A stretch of DNA of 64,000 nucleotides from positions 1 to 64,000 of the forward strand of contig CAZLWA010000016.1 in assembly GCA_964563165.1 (NCBI GenBank), given 5' to 3'. This document shows positions 55,142-64,000 of the stretch, piece after piece. Both the position numbers and the translations under genes were made by a program. How positions within the stretch are numbered: the stretch's first letter is position 1; the number at the start of each line of letters is the position of its first letter. The notes under the pieces are model-generated. The model saw nothing but the letters and a program-made list of their open reading frames with translations, searched no databases and had not been told where the DNA came from. Source of the DNA: CAZLWA01 sp964563165 (GTDB lineage Bacteria > CLD3 > SB21).

Positions 55142-56281
55142 CTACTCCCCGTAAGTCTGCGCTGCACACCGCTTCCACGTAAAACTTCGCGCCCATACTT
55201 TGGCGTTTTCACTGAATTGACGGCACAGTTCCGGATTGCCGATCAGGCGCTCAATGCTCTGAGCCAATGCCCCGGGATCGTGCGTGGGAACGAGCAATCC
55301 GGTTTTTTCATGCAAGACAATTTCCGGAACGGCGTTGATATGGCTGGCAATAGAAGGCAGTCCGTGCGCAGCGGCCTCCAGATATACCAGCGCAAATCCT
55401 TCGACGCGTGTCCGATGGGGCTCTCCGGGCATGCAGAAGATCGATGCGGTTTCGTAAAATCCTCTGAGAAATTCGTGAGAGAGTTCTCCCGTAAAAATCA
55501 CATTCAATTTATATCGGCTTGCTAATTCGCGCAGTTCCAAAAGATATTCCTGGGTGCGCGGTTTACCCACGAGCACATAGGTCATCTGCGACTTAACGGC
55601 CTCCGGAAGTAGATTCATCGCTTGCAGTGCGATGCGGTGCCCTTTGCGCGACTCGAGCCGCGATACGGTCAATAGGATTTTGTGATCCTCCGGAATACGA
55701 TAAATTTGCCTGACATTTTTGTTTTCCGTTTGTTTGTCAAACCAATGCGATGCGACGCCCGGACAGGCGAGGATAATTTTTTCTGGATTTACGCTCGGAT
55801 AATTCTCCAACAGCAGGTTTCGGACGAATGCGCTTTGAATCGTAATACGCGACGGTTTTTCGAAGGCATCTTTGGCGAAGAAGATCTTCGGAAGACTGTA
55901 GTGCTTCCAGCCCCGGATTTCTGTTCCATACAAGGTCGCCGTAAACGAAATAGGTGAGAACTTATTTAAGAACGCCAGCCCGAGCAAATGCGGCCAATCC
56001 AGCGCATGCATGACGTCGAATTCATTTTTTCGGGTCCAGAAGCGAATTCTTTTCAGCAGCGCAAAGAAATGCCGGTTTTCAAAATCGCGGCCGTTGAAAC
56101 GTACAATCTTGAAATCATAATTCTGATGATCTTGCCTTGAAAGCTGCTGGCCGTAGTTTGGAGCCACCACGGTAACCTCGTGTCCGATGGCGTGGGCGGC
56201 CCGGGCGAGCTCGTGCGCATACGTAGCGATTCCGCTGCGCAGCGGAGGAAATTCGTGCGTAAGCATCAAGATACGTTTCAT
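55142..56281 (-). CDS. Glycosyltransferase family 4 protein
   Basis: GT-B glycosyltransferase of 379 residues. N-terminal acceptor domain starts MKRILMLTHEFPPLRSGIAT; the donor domain has ILLTVSRLESRKGHRIALQA, YVLVGKPRTQEYL and the EGFALVYLEAAAHGLPSIAS block with the E(x7)E motif. I start at ATG 56281, where the family homology begins; the open frame extends 49 codons further upstream with no such similarity. It has no other sugar genes next to it, so its product is uncertain (LPS, glycolipid or exopolysaccharide). Confidence 0.9.
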   Translation of the reverse strand: MKRILMLTHEFPPLRSGIATYAHELARAAHAIGHEVTVVAPNYGQQLSRQDHQNYDFKIVRFNGRDFENRHFFALLKRIRFWTRKNEFDVMHALDWPHLLGLAFLNKFSPISFTATLYGTEIRGWKHYSLPKIFFAKDAFEKPSRITIQSAFVRNLLLENYPSVNPEKIILACPGVASHWFDKQTENKNVRQIYRIPEDHKILLTVSRLESRKGHRIALQAMNLLPEAVKSQMTYVLVGKPRTQEYLLELRELASRYKLNVIFTGELSHEFLRGFYETASIFCMPGEPHRTRVEGFALVYLEAAAHGLPSIASHINAVPEIVLHEKTGLLVPTHDPGALAQSIERLIGNPELCRQFSENAKVWARSFTWKRCAAQTYGE

Positions 56282-56461
56282 GAAATTTGATCGTGGGTTG
56301 TAAAAAAGACTGAGGAATTTAGCCGATTTGGCTCTGAGGCGCAAGGAGAATTTAAAACGAAGCAGATAGTTTCTATTTCCCCGGTCAAGAAAAGGCTCGC
56401 CCGGGAAGTGAAGTCGAGGAACCCTCAACCTGCATAAAAAAACGGAGAGTTATTTCCGGGA

Positions 56462-56728
56462 TTATGATTCTTTTTCCAGTCTTTTTATCAAGCGGTCGTA
56501 CTCTAACCGGTACTTAAATGCCTTACGCCCGTTGATATGTATGACAGGAATTTCGAATTTATATTTTTCATAGAATTCGGGGTTTTCCTCAATATTAATT
56601 TCGACCACTTCCAGAGCGAACACGGTTTTCGCTTTTGCTATTTCTTCTTTTACCTCGACGCACAAGGGGCAATTCGTTTTATAATAAAGTTCAATCAGGA
56701 TCGGTTTTGCAGGAGTTTTTGAGAACAT
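56462..56728 (-). CDS. Glutaredoxin-like (DUF836) thioredoxin-fold protein
   Basis: Small 88-residue protein with the redox motif NCPLC, the cis-Pro region EIPVIHING and typical alternation of strands and helices (LIELYYKTNCPLC, VVEINIEENPEFYEKY). This is the compact C5orf63/DUF836 group, probably a thiol-disulfide oxidoreductase. It starts 2 nt after the stop of the GWxTD gene, so it belongs to that operon. Confidence 0.88.
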   Translation of the reverse strand: MFSKTPAKPILIELYYKTNCPLCVEVKEEIAKAKTVFALEVVEINIEENPEFYEKYKFEIPVIHINGRKAFKYRLEYDRLIKRLEKES

Positions 56729-56730
56729 AT

Positions 56731-58719
56731 TTAATCCGTTATCGTGAGAGGTATCGTTTGCGTAACGGATTTACCGGTGCCCGTATCGGTCACTTGAATG
56801 ACCAGGTCGACTTTTCCTTTCGGAACATCCGTCATATTAATTGCGAATGAATACCGGTCGTCGCGGCCGTTGCCCGCCGCCTCAAACGTCGAAGTAATTT
56901 TATTTTCATTTCCAAAAATGGTGTGCAAAAGCTTTGAAACGCCACGGCGGATCTGCGGCTGAATGCCGGTTGAGATCGTATAGTGCGATTTCAATGCATC
57001 ATCCGTTGATAAATTATAGATTTCGAAATACAAATAAATGTCATGGGTCCTGGAAATCTCACGCGTGAAATAAGGAATGATATTCTCGCCGCGATGATCC
57101 GACGCGACAATGACGTCGCTCAATTGCAGCGTGTCATGAGAGAAGTCTTTGATTTGAATTTGGTCTCTTGACACGGCGGTGCGCCATTCCCCCAAGGTTC
57201 TCAGCTCGAGCGAGTAACTTGCAACCGAGCTGCGCGCGGACAATCCGTCCAATTCCAGTGAGCGAATAAATTGATCCCCGTAGCGGTCCTCACGGTTCAG
57301 TTTCACCGGCACGCGCGATTCGCTCACGATAGCTCCGTCCGCATTAAGCAGAAACAATCCCTCGTCGGCGCGTACGTCCATGCCGAATGTTTCATATTCT
57401 TTGTCGTCCAGACCGGCGGCGAAATACGCCCGCAGTTTCGTTTGACCGTCCCGGCCTTTGAACTGATAGACTTGCGCCTGCATGGGGAACGCTCTCGGTA
57501 ATTCAAAAAGCTCTTCCGCCGTGTGGTAGGCCGATCGGGCCTCCAGCAGCGAAGCGTCATCCATTAAGAAATTACCGTTGCTGTTTTCGTCCCTGAAATA
57601 GAATCCGAAATCGGGATATTGCCACATTTGTGCGCCGCCGAGCAATCCGATATCCGGCTGTACGGAATAAAATACCGGCGGCTTGCCGTAGCGTATGTAG
57701 ATTTTTCCACGCTCGGTTTTCCAGCCCGGCAAATGTTGTTTCGGTACGCTGTAACGCAGATTGGCATACGCCACGCGATTGTAATGCTCGATCTGCCTTT
57801 CGTTGGTCGTCGTGAGGTAGAGCGGATCTTTTTTCCTCCAGAAATGGTCTTCGTAGGAGCCCGATTCCTGTGCTTTCTTTTTCTTCTTGAAGGTGTCCAG
57901 TTCGCCGGGCGGCACGACATACTCAATGGCATGGTACATGTCCCGTTCTTCTTTGGTCATGAGACCGAACGCTTTTTGATAATACGCCCCGGCGCGCTCC
58001 GTTTGCCCCAGATGGTAGTAGGCCAGCGCCCCATACACGAAGGCGTCTTTGTCGCCGCGGTCGCTTTCGATCGTCAGGTCAAACAATTTCGCCATGCGCT
58101 CATAGCTTTGGATTTCCATATACAGCAGGGCGAGATGGAACAGCGCATCGCGGTGTTTCATCTGATACTGCAAACACTTCTCGTAACAGGCGGCCGCCGA
58201 TTTCATATCGTCAATGCCGTAATTCGACAGGGAGACATAGGTGTTGGAGGACAGCGATTCCACAAAACTGATCATGTCTTTATACTTGAGCGCGTCGCGC
58301 TCGGCAATGAGTCCTTTGTAATAATAAGCCTCGGCAAAATAGCGGTTATATTCCCGACCTGAATGGATTTGCGCGGCCAGGATGCGATCGCAAGCATCTG
58401 CCGTCGCGATATAAAATCCCTGCTCGTACAAGATCTTGACGTGCGTCAGGTTATAATCCAAATTATCCGGATTCTGTGCGAGCGCTTTACCGATGCAGGT
58501 TACCGCGGCCCGTCGGGAGAGCACTGTGTTTTCTTCGAGATAGATCTCCGCCAAACGCTGCTGAGCTTCCGAAAAATGAGGAGAGTCTTCCGAGATCCCC
58601 TTGAGTGAATCAATCGTGGATGAGCCCGATGGACTTGCGGATAACGATCCGGTCATAAGAAAAACACACACCACATGGCGGGAAAAAATAAAAGCAAAAA
58701 GAATTTGTCGTCGGTGCAT
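56731..58719 (-). CDS. GWxTD domain protein with TPR repeats
   Basis: Secreted or periplasmic protein of 662 residues. After a signal peptide come tetratricopeptide-like helices (residues about 35-265, for example DALFHLALLYMEIQSYERMA and AFVYGALAYYHLGQTERAGA) and a GWxTD domain (from about 285): FWRKKDPLYLTTTNER, RVAYAN and PGWKTERGKIYIRYGKPP. The name-giving motif reads GWKTE, with Glu for Asp. The last third is beta-rich. GWxTD proteins are typical of FCB and Acidobacteriota genomes and of unknown function. Start ATG 58719 with AGGA 6 nt upstream; a TTG five codons earlier is less likely. A good promoter lies upstream. Confidence 0.85.
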   Translation of the reverse strand: MHRRQILFAFIFSRHVVCVFLMTGSLSASPSGSSTIDSLKGISEDSPHFSEAQQRLAEIYLEENTVLSRRAAVTCIGKALAQNPDNLDYNLTHVKILYEQGFYIATADACDRILAAQIHSGREYNRYFAEAYYYKGLIAERDALKYKDMISFVESLSSNTYVSLSNYGIDDMKSAAACYEKCLQYQMKHRDALFHLALLYMEIQSYERMAKLFDLTIESDRGDKDAFVYGALAYYHLGQTERAGAYYQKAFGLMTKEERDMYHAIEYVVPPGELDTFKKKKKAQESGSYEDHFWRKKDPLYLTTTNERQIEHYNRVAYANLRYSVPKQHLPGWKTERGKIYIRYGKPPVFYSVQPDIGLLGGAQMWQYPDFGFYFRDENSNGNFLMDDASLLEARSAYHTAEELFELPRAFPMQAQVYQFKGRDGQTKLRAYFAAGLDDKEYETFGMDVRADEGLFLLNADGAIVSESRVPVKLNREDRYGDQFIRSLELDGLSARSSVASYSLELRTLGEWRTAVSRDQIQIKDFSHDTLQLSDVIVASDHRGENIIPYFTREISRTHDIYLYFEIYNLSTDDALKSHYTISTGIQPQIRRGVSKLLHTIFGNENKITSTFEAAGNGRDDRYSFAINMTDVPKGKVDLVIQVTDTGTGKSVTQTIPLTITD

Positions 58720-58799
58720 AACAAATCCTTTCAAAAGGGAGAAGAGAATAGAAGGGTGAAATTCAGGTTTTATTGCTTAAGACGTGAATGACCTACTGG

Positions 58800-58828
58800 A
58801 ATATAGGGTTTGCGGCACGAAAAGTCAA
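58800..58828 (-). promoter_or_regulatory. Putative promoter of the GWxTD gene
   Basis: Minus strand TTGACT (58828-58823), 17 bp, TATATT (58805-58800), close to the sigma-70 consensus, about 80 nt before the ATG. Confidence 0.7.
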
Positions 58829-58879
58829 GCGAGCAGCGCGTCTCCGGCGCGCCCTTTCGGCAAAATGGTTTCCGGCGAA

Positions 58880-59377
58880 CTATGGCGATATTTCCCGGGA
58901 GGCGATCCGCGTAAAAATGCGCACTGAGATTCTATAGATCGTAAAGGAGAGCAGGGGACCAACCAGAATCCAGGCGGCAACGGCCTGTAAATTAGCGCTC
59001 CATAAGGACCGGATGGCACTCCACGCGTCCGTCGAAAGCATGGAAAAAATTTCCTGAACGGAGAAAGGAAACGGGTCGCTGTGAAAAATAAACGCTCCCA
59101 TTTGGAAAAAAGGGATGAACAAAATAAGTTGAAGCGGTGCGGTAAAATAATTTATCAGCTGAATGGCCGGCTGGTTGACGCGGAAAAGAAATCCGAAAAT
59201 CACACACAAAAGCGTAGTCGAGCCGATCATCGGAAAGATGCCGAGGCTCACGCCCAACCCCACGCTCAGTGCCAGTTTCTCCGGAGTAATACCTTGTTTC
59301 AACAGCAGGAGCAGCGGAGCTAAGAGCCGTTTATGAAGAAATTGTTTGATGATATTCATCCGGATAGTTAGTTGCAT
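58880..59377 (-). CDS. DUF2062 domain membrane protein
   Basis: A 165-residue protein with three or four membrane segments. The DUF2062 core is clear: TPEKLALSVGLGVSLGIFP, GSTTLLCVIFGFLFRVNQPA and NYFTAPLQLILFIPFF. Role unknown; in other bacteria the domain occurs near glycosyltransferases and lipid genes. An alternative ATG six codons downstream (59359) is possible. It is the last gene of the minus-strand cluster with the Cfa-type enzymes, 34 bp after them. Confidence 0.88.
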   Translation of the reverse strand: MQLTIRMNIIKQFLHKRLLAPLLLLLKQGITPEKLALSVGLGVSLGIFPMIGSTTLLCVIFGFLFRVNQPAIQLINYFTAPLQLILFIPFFQMGAFIFHSDPFPFSVQEIFSMLSTDAWSAIRSLWSANLQAVAAWILVGPLLSFTIYRISVRIFTRIASREISP

Positions 59378-59411
59378 CCGTGGACTCTAAAACCTGAACG
59401 GTATCGCAGGT

Positions 59412-60674
59412 TCACACGTTAAGGTTGTTGGGCCTCGAAAATACCATTTGCGCGACGCTGATGTTGCGCATGCGAAAGGCGGCTTCGCAGTATCCGAGAT
59501 AGTAGTTCCATTTGCGTATGAACGGCGCATCAAACCCCAAATCGGTCACGTCGGCTAAATGGCGATTGAAATTCTCACGCCATACCGACAGCGTGCGCGC
59601 GTAATCAGATCCCATGTTCTTCAGATCGAGAAGATACAGGTCCCCGGTTTCATTTACGGCACGGTTGATCGCGCCGACCGACGGCAGCAGGGAACCCGGA
59701 AAAATATATTTTTGAATCCAATCCACACTTTTACGTAAACCGTCATACCGCGCATCGGGGCATAAGATGACCTGCAATCCAAGCAGGCCGTCTTTTTTGA
59801 GTAATGCATGACATTTTTTGAAATAGGTCCTTAAATATTTGTGGCCGACCGCTTCGAGCATTTCGATCGAAATGATTTTGTCGAATTGGCCGGTGACATG
59901 GCGGTAATCACTCAGCAGCACTGTGATTTTGTCCGCCAAATTCTCTTTTTCAAACCGTGCGCGGGCAAATGCATGCTGTTCCTCCGAAATGGTGATCGTC
60001 GTAACATGACAGCCGTAGTGCCGTGCCGCATGAACGGCAAAGCCGCCCCAGCCGCTGCCGATTTCCAGTACGCGATCGGTCGGCTTGATCTTCAATTGCC
60101 TGCACAAACGGTCGTATTTTTCAAATTGGGCTTCCTGCAAACTCAGATCGGAAGATCTGAAATACGCAGATGAATAGGTCATGCCGGGATCGAGGAATGT
60201 TTTAAAGAAATCATTACTCAAATCGTAGTGTTCCGCAATGTTTTTTCTCGCGCGCTTCATCGTATTCTCGCGTGAACGGTGAATCCACCGATTGAGAATT
60301 TTCAGGATATTCGTCGCGGAAAATTTCTGCGTTGTGCCCGAAAGAGTCGGGCTGTTTTCAACATTCAGCAAAAACCAGGCAATGACCCGGGCGATGTCGT
60401 CCGTTTCCCAATCGCCGTCCACGTACGATTCGCCGAATCCGATGTCGCCGTATAAAACGCACTTCTTAAAGAAAATCGATCGTACGATCCGGATGTTCGC
60501 CTTTATATCGATACTGCCGCTCCCCAGCGAAATGGTTTCACCGTCGGGCAGGGTAAGGCGCATCCTTCCCTCGGTCATGGGCATGAGCGCCTTGACCACG
60601 ACGGATTGATACAAGCTATATTTTTTATATTCAGCCCGACTGATGGGAAGCGGCTGATTAAGCATTTCTTCCAT
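59412..60674 (-). CDS. cfa: Cyclopropane-fatty-acyl-phospholipid synthase family methyltransferase
   Basis: SAM-dependent enzyme that adds a methylene or methyl group to double bonds of membrane phospholipid acyl chains. It has the N-terminal DUF lipid-binding region (LPDGETISLGSGSIDIKA, GDIGFGESYVDGDWETDD), the SAM motif VLEIGSGWGGFAVHAARHYG, DYRHVTGQFDKIISIEMLEA and the C-terminal NYYLGYCEAAFRMRNISVAQ. 420 residues, near normal length. The start overlaps the DUF1365 gene by 17 nt, so it is translationally coupled. Product could be a cyclopropane, methyl-branched or furan precursor fatty acid. Confidence 0.93.
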   Translation of the reverse strand: MEEMLNQPLPISRAEYKKYSLYQSVVVKALMPMTEGRMRLTLPDGETISLGSGSIDIKANIRIVRSIFFKKCVLYGDIGFGESYVDGDWETDDIARVIAWFLLNVENSPTLSGTTQKFSATNILKILNRWIHRSRENTMKRARKNIAEHYDLSNDFFKTFLDPGMTYSSAYFRSSDLSLQEAQFEKYDRLCRQLKIKPTDRVLEIGSGWGGFAVHAARHYGCHVTTITISEEQHAFARARFEKENLADKITVLLSDYRHVTGQFDKIISIEMLEAVGHKYLRTYFKKCHALLKKDGLLGLQVILCPDARYDGLRKSVDWIQKYIFPGSLLPSVGAINRAVNETGDLYLLDLKNMGSDYARTLSVWRENFNRHLADVTDLGFDAPFIRKWNYYLGYCEAAFRMRNISVAQMVFSRPNNLNV

Positions 60675-61434
60675 AATAAACCTCGCGTTGGAGTTCCGGG
60701 TGATCGGTTTTCTTGTGATAGGGCAATTTTCTTAAAATTAATTTAAGCGCCTGCCAATGGATGAGAAAAATAACTTTGAGCGTGATGAACGGAAAGCGCA
60801 GCGTGTACCAGCACAACCGGCCATCCGTCAATTCTTTTCGGGAACCGGTCAACGTGCTGATAAAAAACTTTTGTCCCTCCTGATAATCGTCAATGCGAAG
60901 GTTCAATGTTTCCCCCGGAGTTTTCAAATTAAAATCAAAAGTAGTATCCAGATCGGTGAAAGGGGAAACGTAAAAATATTTTTCCGTTCGCTGACAGAAA
61001 CTCCCATCGTCCAATTCGTTTTGGCCGATAAAAAATAGTTTTAGTTCCCCGAAGGTGTTTCCGATTTCCGGCACCACGCAGAGCGGCTGCCCGTTCTCAT
61101 CAAAACAAAAATAAAAAGAAACCGGATTGAACGTATAACCTAACGTGCACAGATGCGTGAGCAGCATCACACGTCCATTTTTGAGCGCAACGCCTTTCGA
61201 ATCTAAATATTCAATAATACTTTCTTTCACATGCGTTCCGGAAAACTGCAGATGATCATCGTCGCGAAAATTAAAAACATTAAATTGGTTGCGGCTTAGT
61301 AACCGCAGAGTTCCTGCCAACGAATCCAATTCGTCGAGGTCCAGATAGAACATGAACATGCGATAGACGAACCGGTTCTTCAGCGGTTCGAGGCGATGAT
61401 GCATGACGGCGCATTCGTACAAGCAGGAGTTCAT
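60658..61434 (-). CDS. DUF1365 domain protein
   Basis: Protein of 258 residues in the DUF1365 family, nearly always found between an FAD oxidoreductase and a Cfa-type methyltransferase, as here. Visible blocks: CAVMHHRLEPLKNRFVYRMF, LTHLCTLGYTFNPVSFYFCF and FPFITLKVIFLIHWQALKL. I start at ATG 61434: it overlaps the FAD oxidoreductase stop as ATGA and begins the family homology. Biochemical role unknown; lipid modification is inferred from the context. Confidence 0.92.
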   Translation of the reverse strand: MNSCLYECAVMHHRLEPLKNRFVYRMFMFYLDLDELDSLAGTLRLLSRNQFNVFNFRDDDHLQFSGTHVKESIIEYLDSKGVALKNGRVMLLTHLCTLGYTFNPVSFYFCFDENGQPLCVVPEIGNTFGELKLFFIGQNELDDGSFCQRTEKYFYVSPFTDLDTTFDFNLKTPGETLNLRIDDYQEGQKFFISTLTGSRKELTDGRLCWYTLRFPFITLKVIFLIHWQALKLILRKLPYHKKTDHPELQREVYYGRNA

Positions 61435-62693
61435 GACCAGATTCTTGCTCCCGTTATCGTCCGGCACGCGTCGAGCGCGGAAGTGAACGCGTCTTCGTGA
61501 AACCCGTATTTGAAATAGCTTCCGCAAAAATAGATCGGCCCGGTTTCATTGAGTTTCGGCAGTTCTTTTTGCGCGGCGATCGCCGGTATGGAAAACAGCG
61601 GATGCGAATATTCTATCTGTTGGAGAATGGTTTTCGGATCGACACGCCCCGGATCATTGATGGAGACGAAATAATCCTTCCGTTCAGAAACGTTCTGCAG
61701 ACTGTTCATCCAGTAGATCGTTGACGGCGCCGGCGCTCCGTCTTTCGTTTCGACCCGGTAATTCCATGACGACCACGCGCGGCGCGTTTTCGGCATCACC
61801 GACGCATCCGTGTGCAATGTGGCGGTGTTCTTTTGGTAATGGAATTTATTCAGCAAACGAATTTCTAATTCACTGGGATGATCCAGGAGCTTCAACGCCT
61901 GGTCGCCGTGGCAGGCTAATATGGCCTTATCGTAAACGGTGCGTACGCCGCCGGAATCCAACAGAACCGCTTTCCCGTTTTCACGCATAACTTTCACGAC
62001 AGAGCGGTTGCAATGAATGCGGGTTTTGAACGGGGCAATCAGTTTCTCACGGTATTGCTGACTGCCGTTGACCAGGGTCTTCCATGGATGTTGTGTATCC
62101 AAACCGAGAAAACCATGGTTGTGAAAGAACCGAACCAGAACTGTCACCGGGAATTGCAGCATGACTTCCGGGGACGTGGACCACACGGCCGAACTCATCG
62201 GGGTTAAATACTTGTATAAAAAATCGCTTCCGTAATTCCTTTCCTCCACATATTCGGCGAGGGTGTAAGAATTGTATTTCTCGTTGTCAATGACTTCCAA
62301 ACACGCGTGATTGAAACGGTCAATTTGCCTGAGCATTTTTATGAAGCGGACGTTGAAAATGTTCTTCCTCTGGGCAAACAATCCGCTCAGCCCGGATCCG
62401 CAGTACTCAAGGCCTGACGGAACGTGCTGCACACTGAAGGACATCGACGTAGGTTTCACTTCAGCGTCTATCTCGTTGAATAAACGGACCAGATGGGGAT
62501 AGGTGACATCGTTGTACACCATAAAACCGGTGTCAATATAAATTGACTTTCCGTTTTCATCAATGGTGACGGTATGCGTATGACCGCCGATATGTGAATT
62601 TTGTTCAAAGACGGTGAGGTCGTATTCTTTATGCAAAAAATATCCGCACCCCATCCCGGCGATACCCGTCCCGATAATAGCCAATGACTTCAT
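61431..62693 (-). CDS. FAD-dependent amine-oxidase-like protein of the Cfa/DUF1365 cluster
   Basis: Flavoprotein of 420 residues. The FAD-binding N-terminus is LAIIGTGIAGMGCGYFL with IGGHTHTVTID, and the C-terminus has the closing motif IYFCGSYFKYGFHEDAFTSA. The family is annotated as NAD/FAD-binding or amine oxidase; relatives beside cfa-like genes have been linked to desaturation steps in branched and furan fatty acid formation. Start ATG 62693. Tight coupling with DUF1365 (4-nt overlap) and cfa points to one pathway. Confidence 0.9.
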   Translation of the reverse strand: MKSLAIIGTGIAGMGCGYFLHKEYDLTVFEQNSHIGGHTHTVTIDENGKSIYIDTGFMVYNDVTYPHLVRLFNEIDAEVKPTSMSFSVQHVPSGLEYCGSGLSGLFAQRKNIFNVRFIKMLRQIDRFNHACLEVIDNEKYNSYTLAEYVEERNYGSDFLYKYLTPMSSAVWSTSPEVMLQFPVTVLVRFFHNHGFLGLDTQHPWKTLVNGSQQYREKLIAPFKTRIHCNRSVVKVMRENGKAVLLDSGGVRTVYDKAILACHGDQALKLLDHPSELEIRLLNKFHYQKNTATLHTDASVMPKTRRAWSSWNYRVETKDGAPAPSTIYWMNSLQNVSERKDYFVSINDPGRVDPKTILQQIEYSHPLFSIPAIAAQKELPKLNETGPIYFCGSYFKYGFHEDAFTSALDACRTITGARIWS

Positions 62694-62713
62694 TTCCGCG
62701 CACTTCTTTTTTA

Positions 62714-63421
62714 TCAGTAACTGAATTCCATCCGAACTTTGTGGCTCTTGCCTTTGTCGTCGTATATGTTAGAAATTCCATTGTAGACGACGAGTTTCTT
62801 TGTTGTTTTGTCATACGTCAGATGGATCGCGTCCACAAATATACGAAGAAAAAAATTATCAATACCCATTTTCAGAACAACGGCTTGCTGTTGCCGGTAT
62901 GTTGTTTCACGTTCTTTATAGACGCGGAATTTATAATAACCCAGGTGGCTGGGTGCCACAAAATTAAAAACCAGCACGTCTCCTTTCATCAACGAATTCC
63001 AGTTCTGCTCGACAAAATAATTAAAGCCGGCATCAACAACGGCCGGTTCCGGCACAAGGAGCAATTTTTCTTCATAAGGGTCATCTGCCGATCCGCCCGT
63101 AAAGACCTTTATTTTGTTTCCTACGGGCTCCGCTCCCTCTGAATATCCGTTTCTGAGATCGTCGAGGCGAAAACTCGGTTTCAACGTATTGTTTTCAAAA
63201 TTGACGTTTCGCCGGACGATGGTCTTTCCTTCGGCATTCTTGTACGTGAAATTCCATGTGCCCGGCCGGTCCGGCTGATCAAATTGCTCCCGCTCTTCGG
63301 TATATATCAGCCTGCCGGTCTTCTGATCCAAGGCCGACGTTGTCAAATACGTGACGGAGGGATTCTGGCTGAACGTGAAACCCAATAACGCTAATAGGAC
63401 CATGAAAATGATCGGCCGCAT
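62714..63421 (-). CDS. Exported protein of the lipid-modification operon, function unknown
   Basis: A 235-residue protein with a signal peptide (MRPIIFMVLLALLGFTFSQ) and a beta-rich body (WNFTYKNAEGKTIVRRNVNF, GDVLVFNFVAPSHLGYYKFR, HLTYDKTTKKLVVYNGISNI). The build suggests a lipid-binding barrel like DUF3108, but I cannot assign it firmly. The ATG at 63421 lies 4 nt after the stop of the upstream methyltransferase, with GAGG before it. Same operon as the FAD oxidoreductase and Cfa, so a periplasmic accessory role in lipid modification is likely. Confidence 0.75.
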   Translation of the reverse strand: MRPIIFMVLLALLGFTFSQNPSVTYLTTSALDQKTGRLIYTEEREQFDQPDRPGTWNFTYKNAEGKTIVRRNVNFENNTLKPSFRLDDLRNGYSEGAEPVGNKIKVFTGGSADDPYEEKLLLVPEPAVVDAGFNYFVEQNWNSLMKGDVLVFNFVAPSHLGYYKFRVYKERETTYRQQQAVVLKMGIDNFFLRIFVDAIHLTYDKTTKKLVVYNGISNIYDDKGKSHKVRMEFSY

Positions 63422-63425
63422 AACC

Positions 63426-64000
63426 TCATCGCCTTTCAAATAAATAGTGACTTACGAACCATTCATTACCGCCATCGTAGCGCCATAGCTCCGCACATGC
63501 CATGAAAAATACGCGCCAATACACAAGCCATTTACCGGCTTGATCTTTTCCGTAGAGGTCCGCGAATAGCAGCTTGATATCCGATATATGATGGTCCATG
63601 TTTTGAAGCCACGCTTCGGATGTTTTGGAATAATGCGTTCCCTGCACGCGCCAATGGTTCACAATTCTGAAATGGTCCTGAAAATAAAGAAGCAGAGAAT
63701 CGCTCGGCATCATGCCGCCGCTGAAAAAGTACTTGGACATCCAATCGGACGGGCCGCGAACCTCAAACAGATAAGCCAGCTCGCGATGCGTAAATATATG
63801 AACGAACAATTTTCCTTTCGTTGTGAGAAACGTTGAAATCTTCTCCAATAGTTTTTGATAATTCCTCATGTGTTCAAACATTTCAACCGAGACCGCGCGG
63901 TCAAAGGTCTCGTCGGTCTGAAAATCATTCATGTCCGATGTCTTGACCGAGAGATTTTTCAATCCGCGCTGCCGGGCTTGCGCATCCACATACTCTTTTT
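63426..64000 (-). CDS. Second Cfa-like SAM-dependent methyltransferase, 5' end beyond the window
   Basis: Partial: the frame is open to the right edge and lacks its start and the SAM-binding glycine loop. What remains is the C-terminal 190 or so residues of a cyclopropane-synthase-type methyltransferase: FDRAVSVEMFEHMRNYQKLL, GKLFVHIFTHRELAYLFE, DWMSKYFFSGGMMPSDSLLL, YSKTSEAWLQNMD and YWRVFFMACAELWRY. This shorter group is common beside the FAD/DUF1365/Cfa genes. It is the most upstream gene of the operon visible here. Confidence 0.88.
   Translation of the reverse strand, partial: KEYVDAQARQRGLKNLSVKTSDMNDFQTDETFDRAVSVEMFEHMRNYQKLLEKISTFLTTKGKLFVHIFTHRELAYLFEVRGPSDWMSKYFFSGGMMPSDSLLLYFQDHFRIVNHWRVQGTHYSKTSEAWLQNMDHHISDIKLLFADLYGKDQAGKWLVYWRVFFMACAELWRYDGGNEWFVSHYLFERR

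Noticed and set aside
57619..58362. 247-codon plus-strand frame
   Set aside because: Antisense to the GWxTD/TPR gene; no recognisable domain.

Overview
The window is a bacterial chromosome segment of moderate G+C. It most resembles an uncultured member of the FCB superphylum (KSB1, Calditrichota, Ignavibacteriota or a relative). The basis is a Por/T9SS-type C-terminal sorting domain with the NYPNPFNPST signature in an FG-GAP protein, a GWxTD-domain protein, many lipoproteins and outer-membrane assembly genes (TamB, SurA, Wzi-like, TolC), and a gene order typical of no well-studied organism. No rRNA, tRNA, CRISPR array, prophage or intact transposase was seen.

Layout. 0.2-8.2 kb: secreted FG-GAP protein, then an exopolysaccharide set (Wzi-like porin, DUF1972 glycosyltransferase, WecG/TagA/CpsF transferase, polyprenyl glycosylphosphotransferase). 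8.6-16.1 kb: arginase, a membrane-anchored GH2-like protein whose catalytic acids appear to be missing, pyrE, a WalJ-type metallo-hydrolase, a helical-repeat protein of unknown function and an alkyladenine glycosylase. 16.1-21.7 kb: a repeat-rich stretch with an ExbD/ankyrin lipoprotein between direct repeats, msrB, and valS carrying an in-frame insertion of a palindromic repeat. 21.7-28.9 kb: homocysteine methyltransferase, two tandem paralogous lipoproteins, a DUF58 protein, an AT-rich islet with an M23 peptidase, and two hypotheticals. 28.9-45.1 kb, mostly minus strand: surA, aldehyde dehydrogenase, geranylgeranyl-reductase-like flavoprotein, a mini K+-channel-like protein, an ABC permease/adaptor pair without ATPase, mdh, rpmA-rplU, DinB, a serine hydrolase, then (plus) BatD-like and nadK, a decayed transporter, CPBP protease and pyrD. 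45.3-55.1 kb: tamB, tatD and a complete TolC/MacA/MacB-type efflux operon. 55.1-64 kb, minus: glycosyltransferase, glutaredoxin-like, GWxTD protein, DUF2062, and a lipid-modification operon (two Cfa-type methyltransferases, FAD oxidoreductase, DUF1365) that runs off the right edge.

Most notable signals: (1) a 72-bp double-palindrome element inserted in the valS reading frame with a 9-bp flanking duplication, leaving the frame open; (2) related copies of that palindrome in large direct repeats flanking a lipoprotein gene; (3) two genes whose family-consistent starts appear to be ATC and ATT, each behind a good ribosome binding site; (4) a GH2-like protein lacking catalytic acids and fused to a multi-pass membrane domain; (5) MITE-like inverted-repeat elements; (6) a recurring promoter form with TATATT as -10 element.
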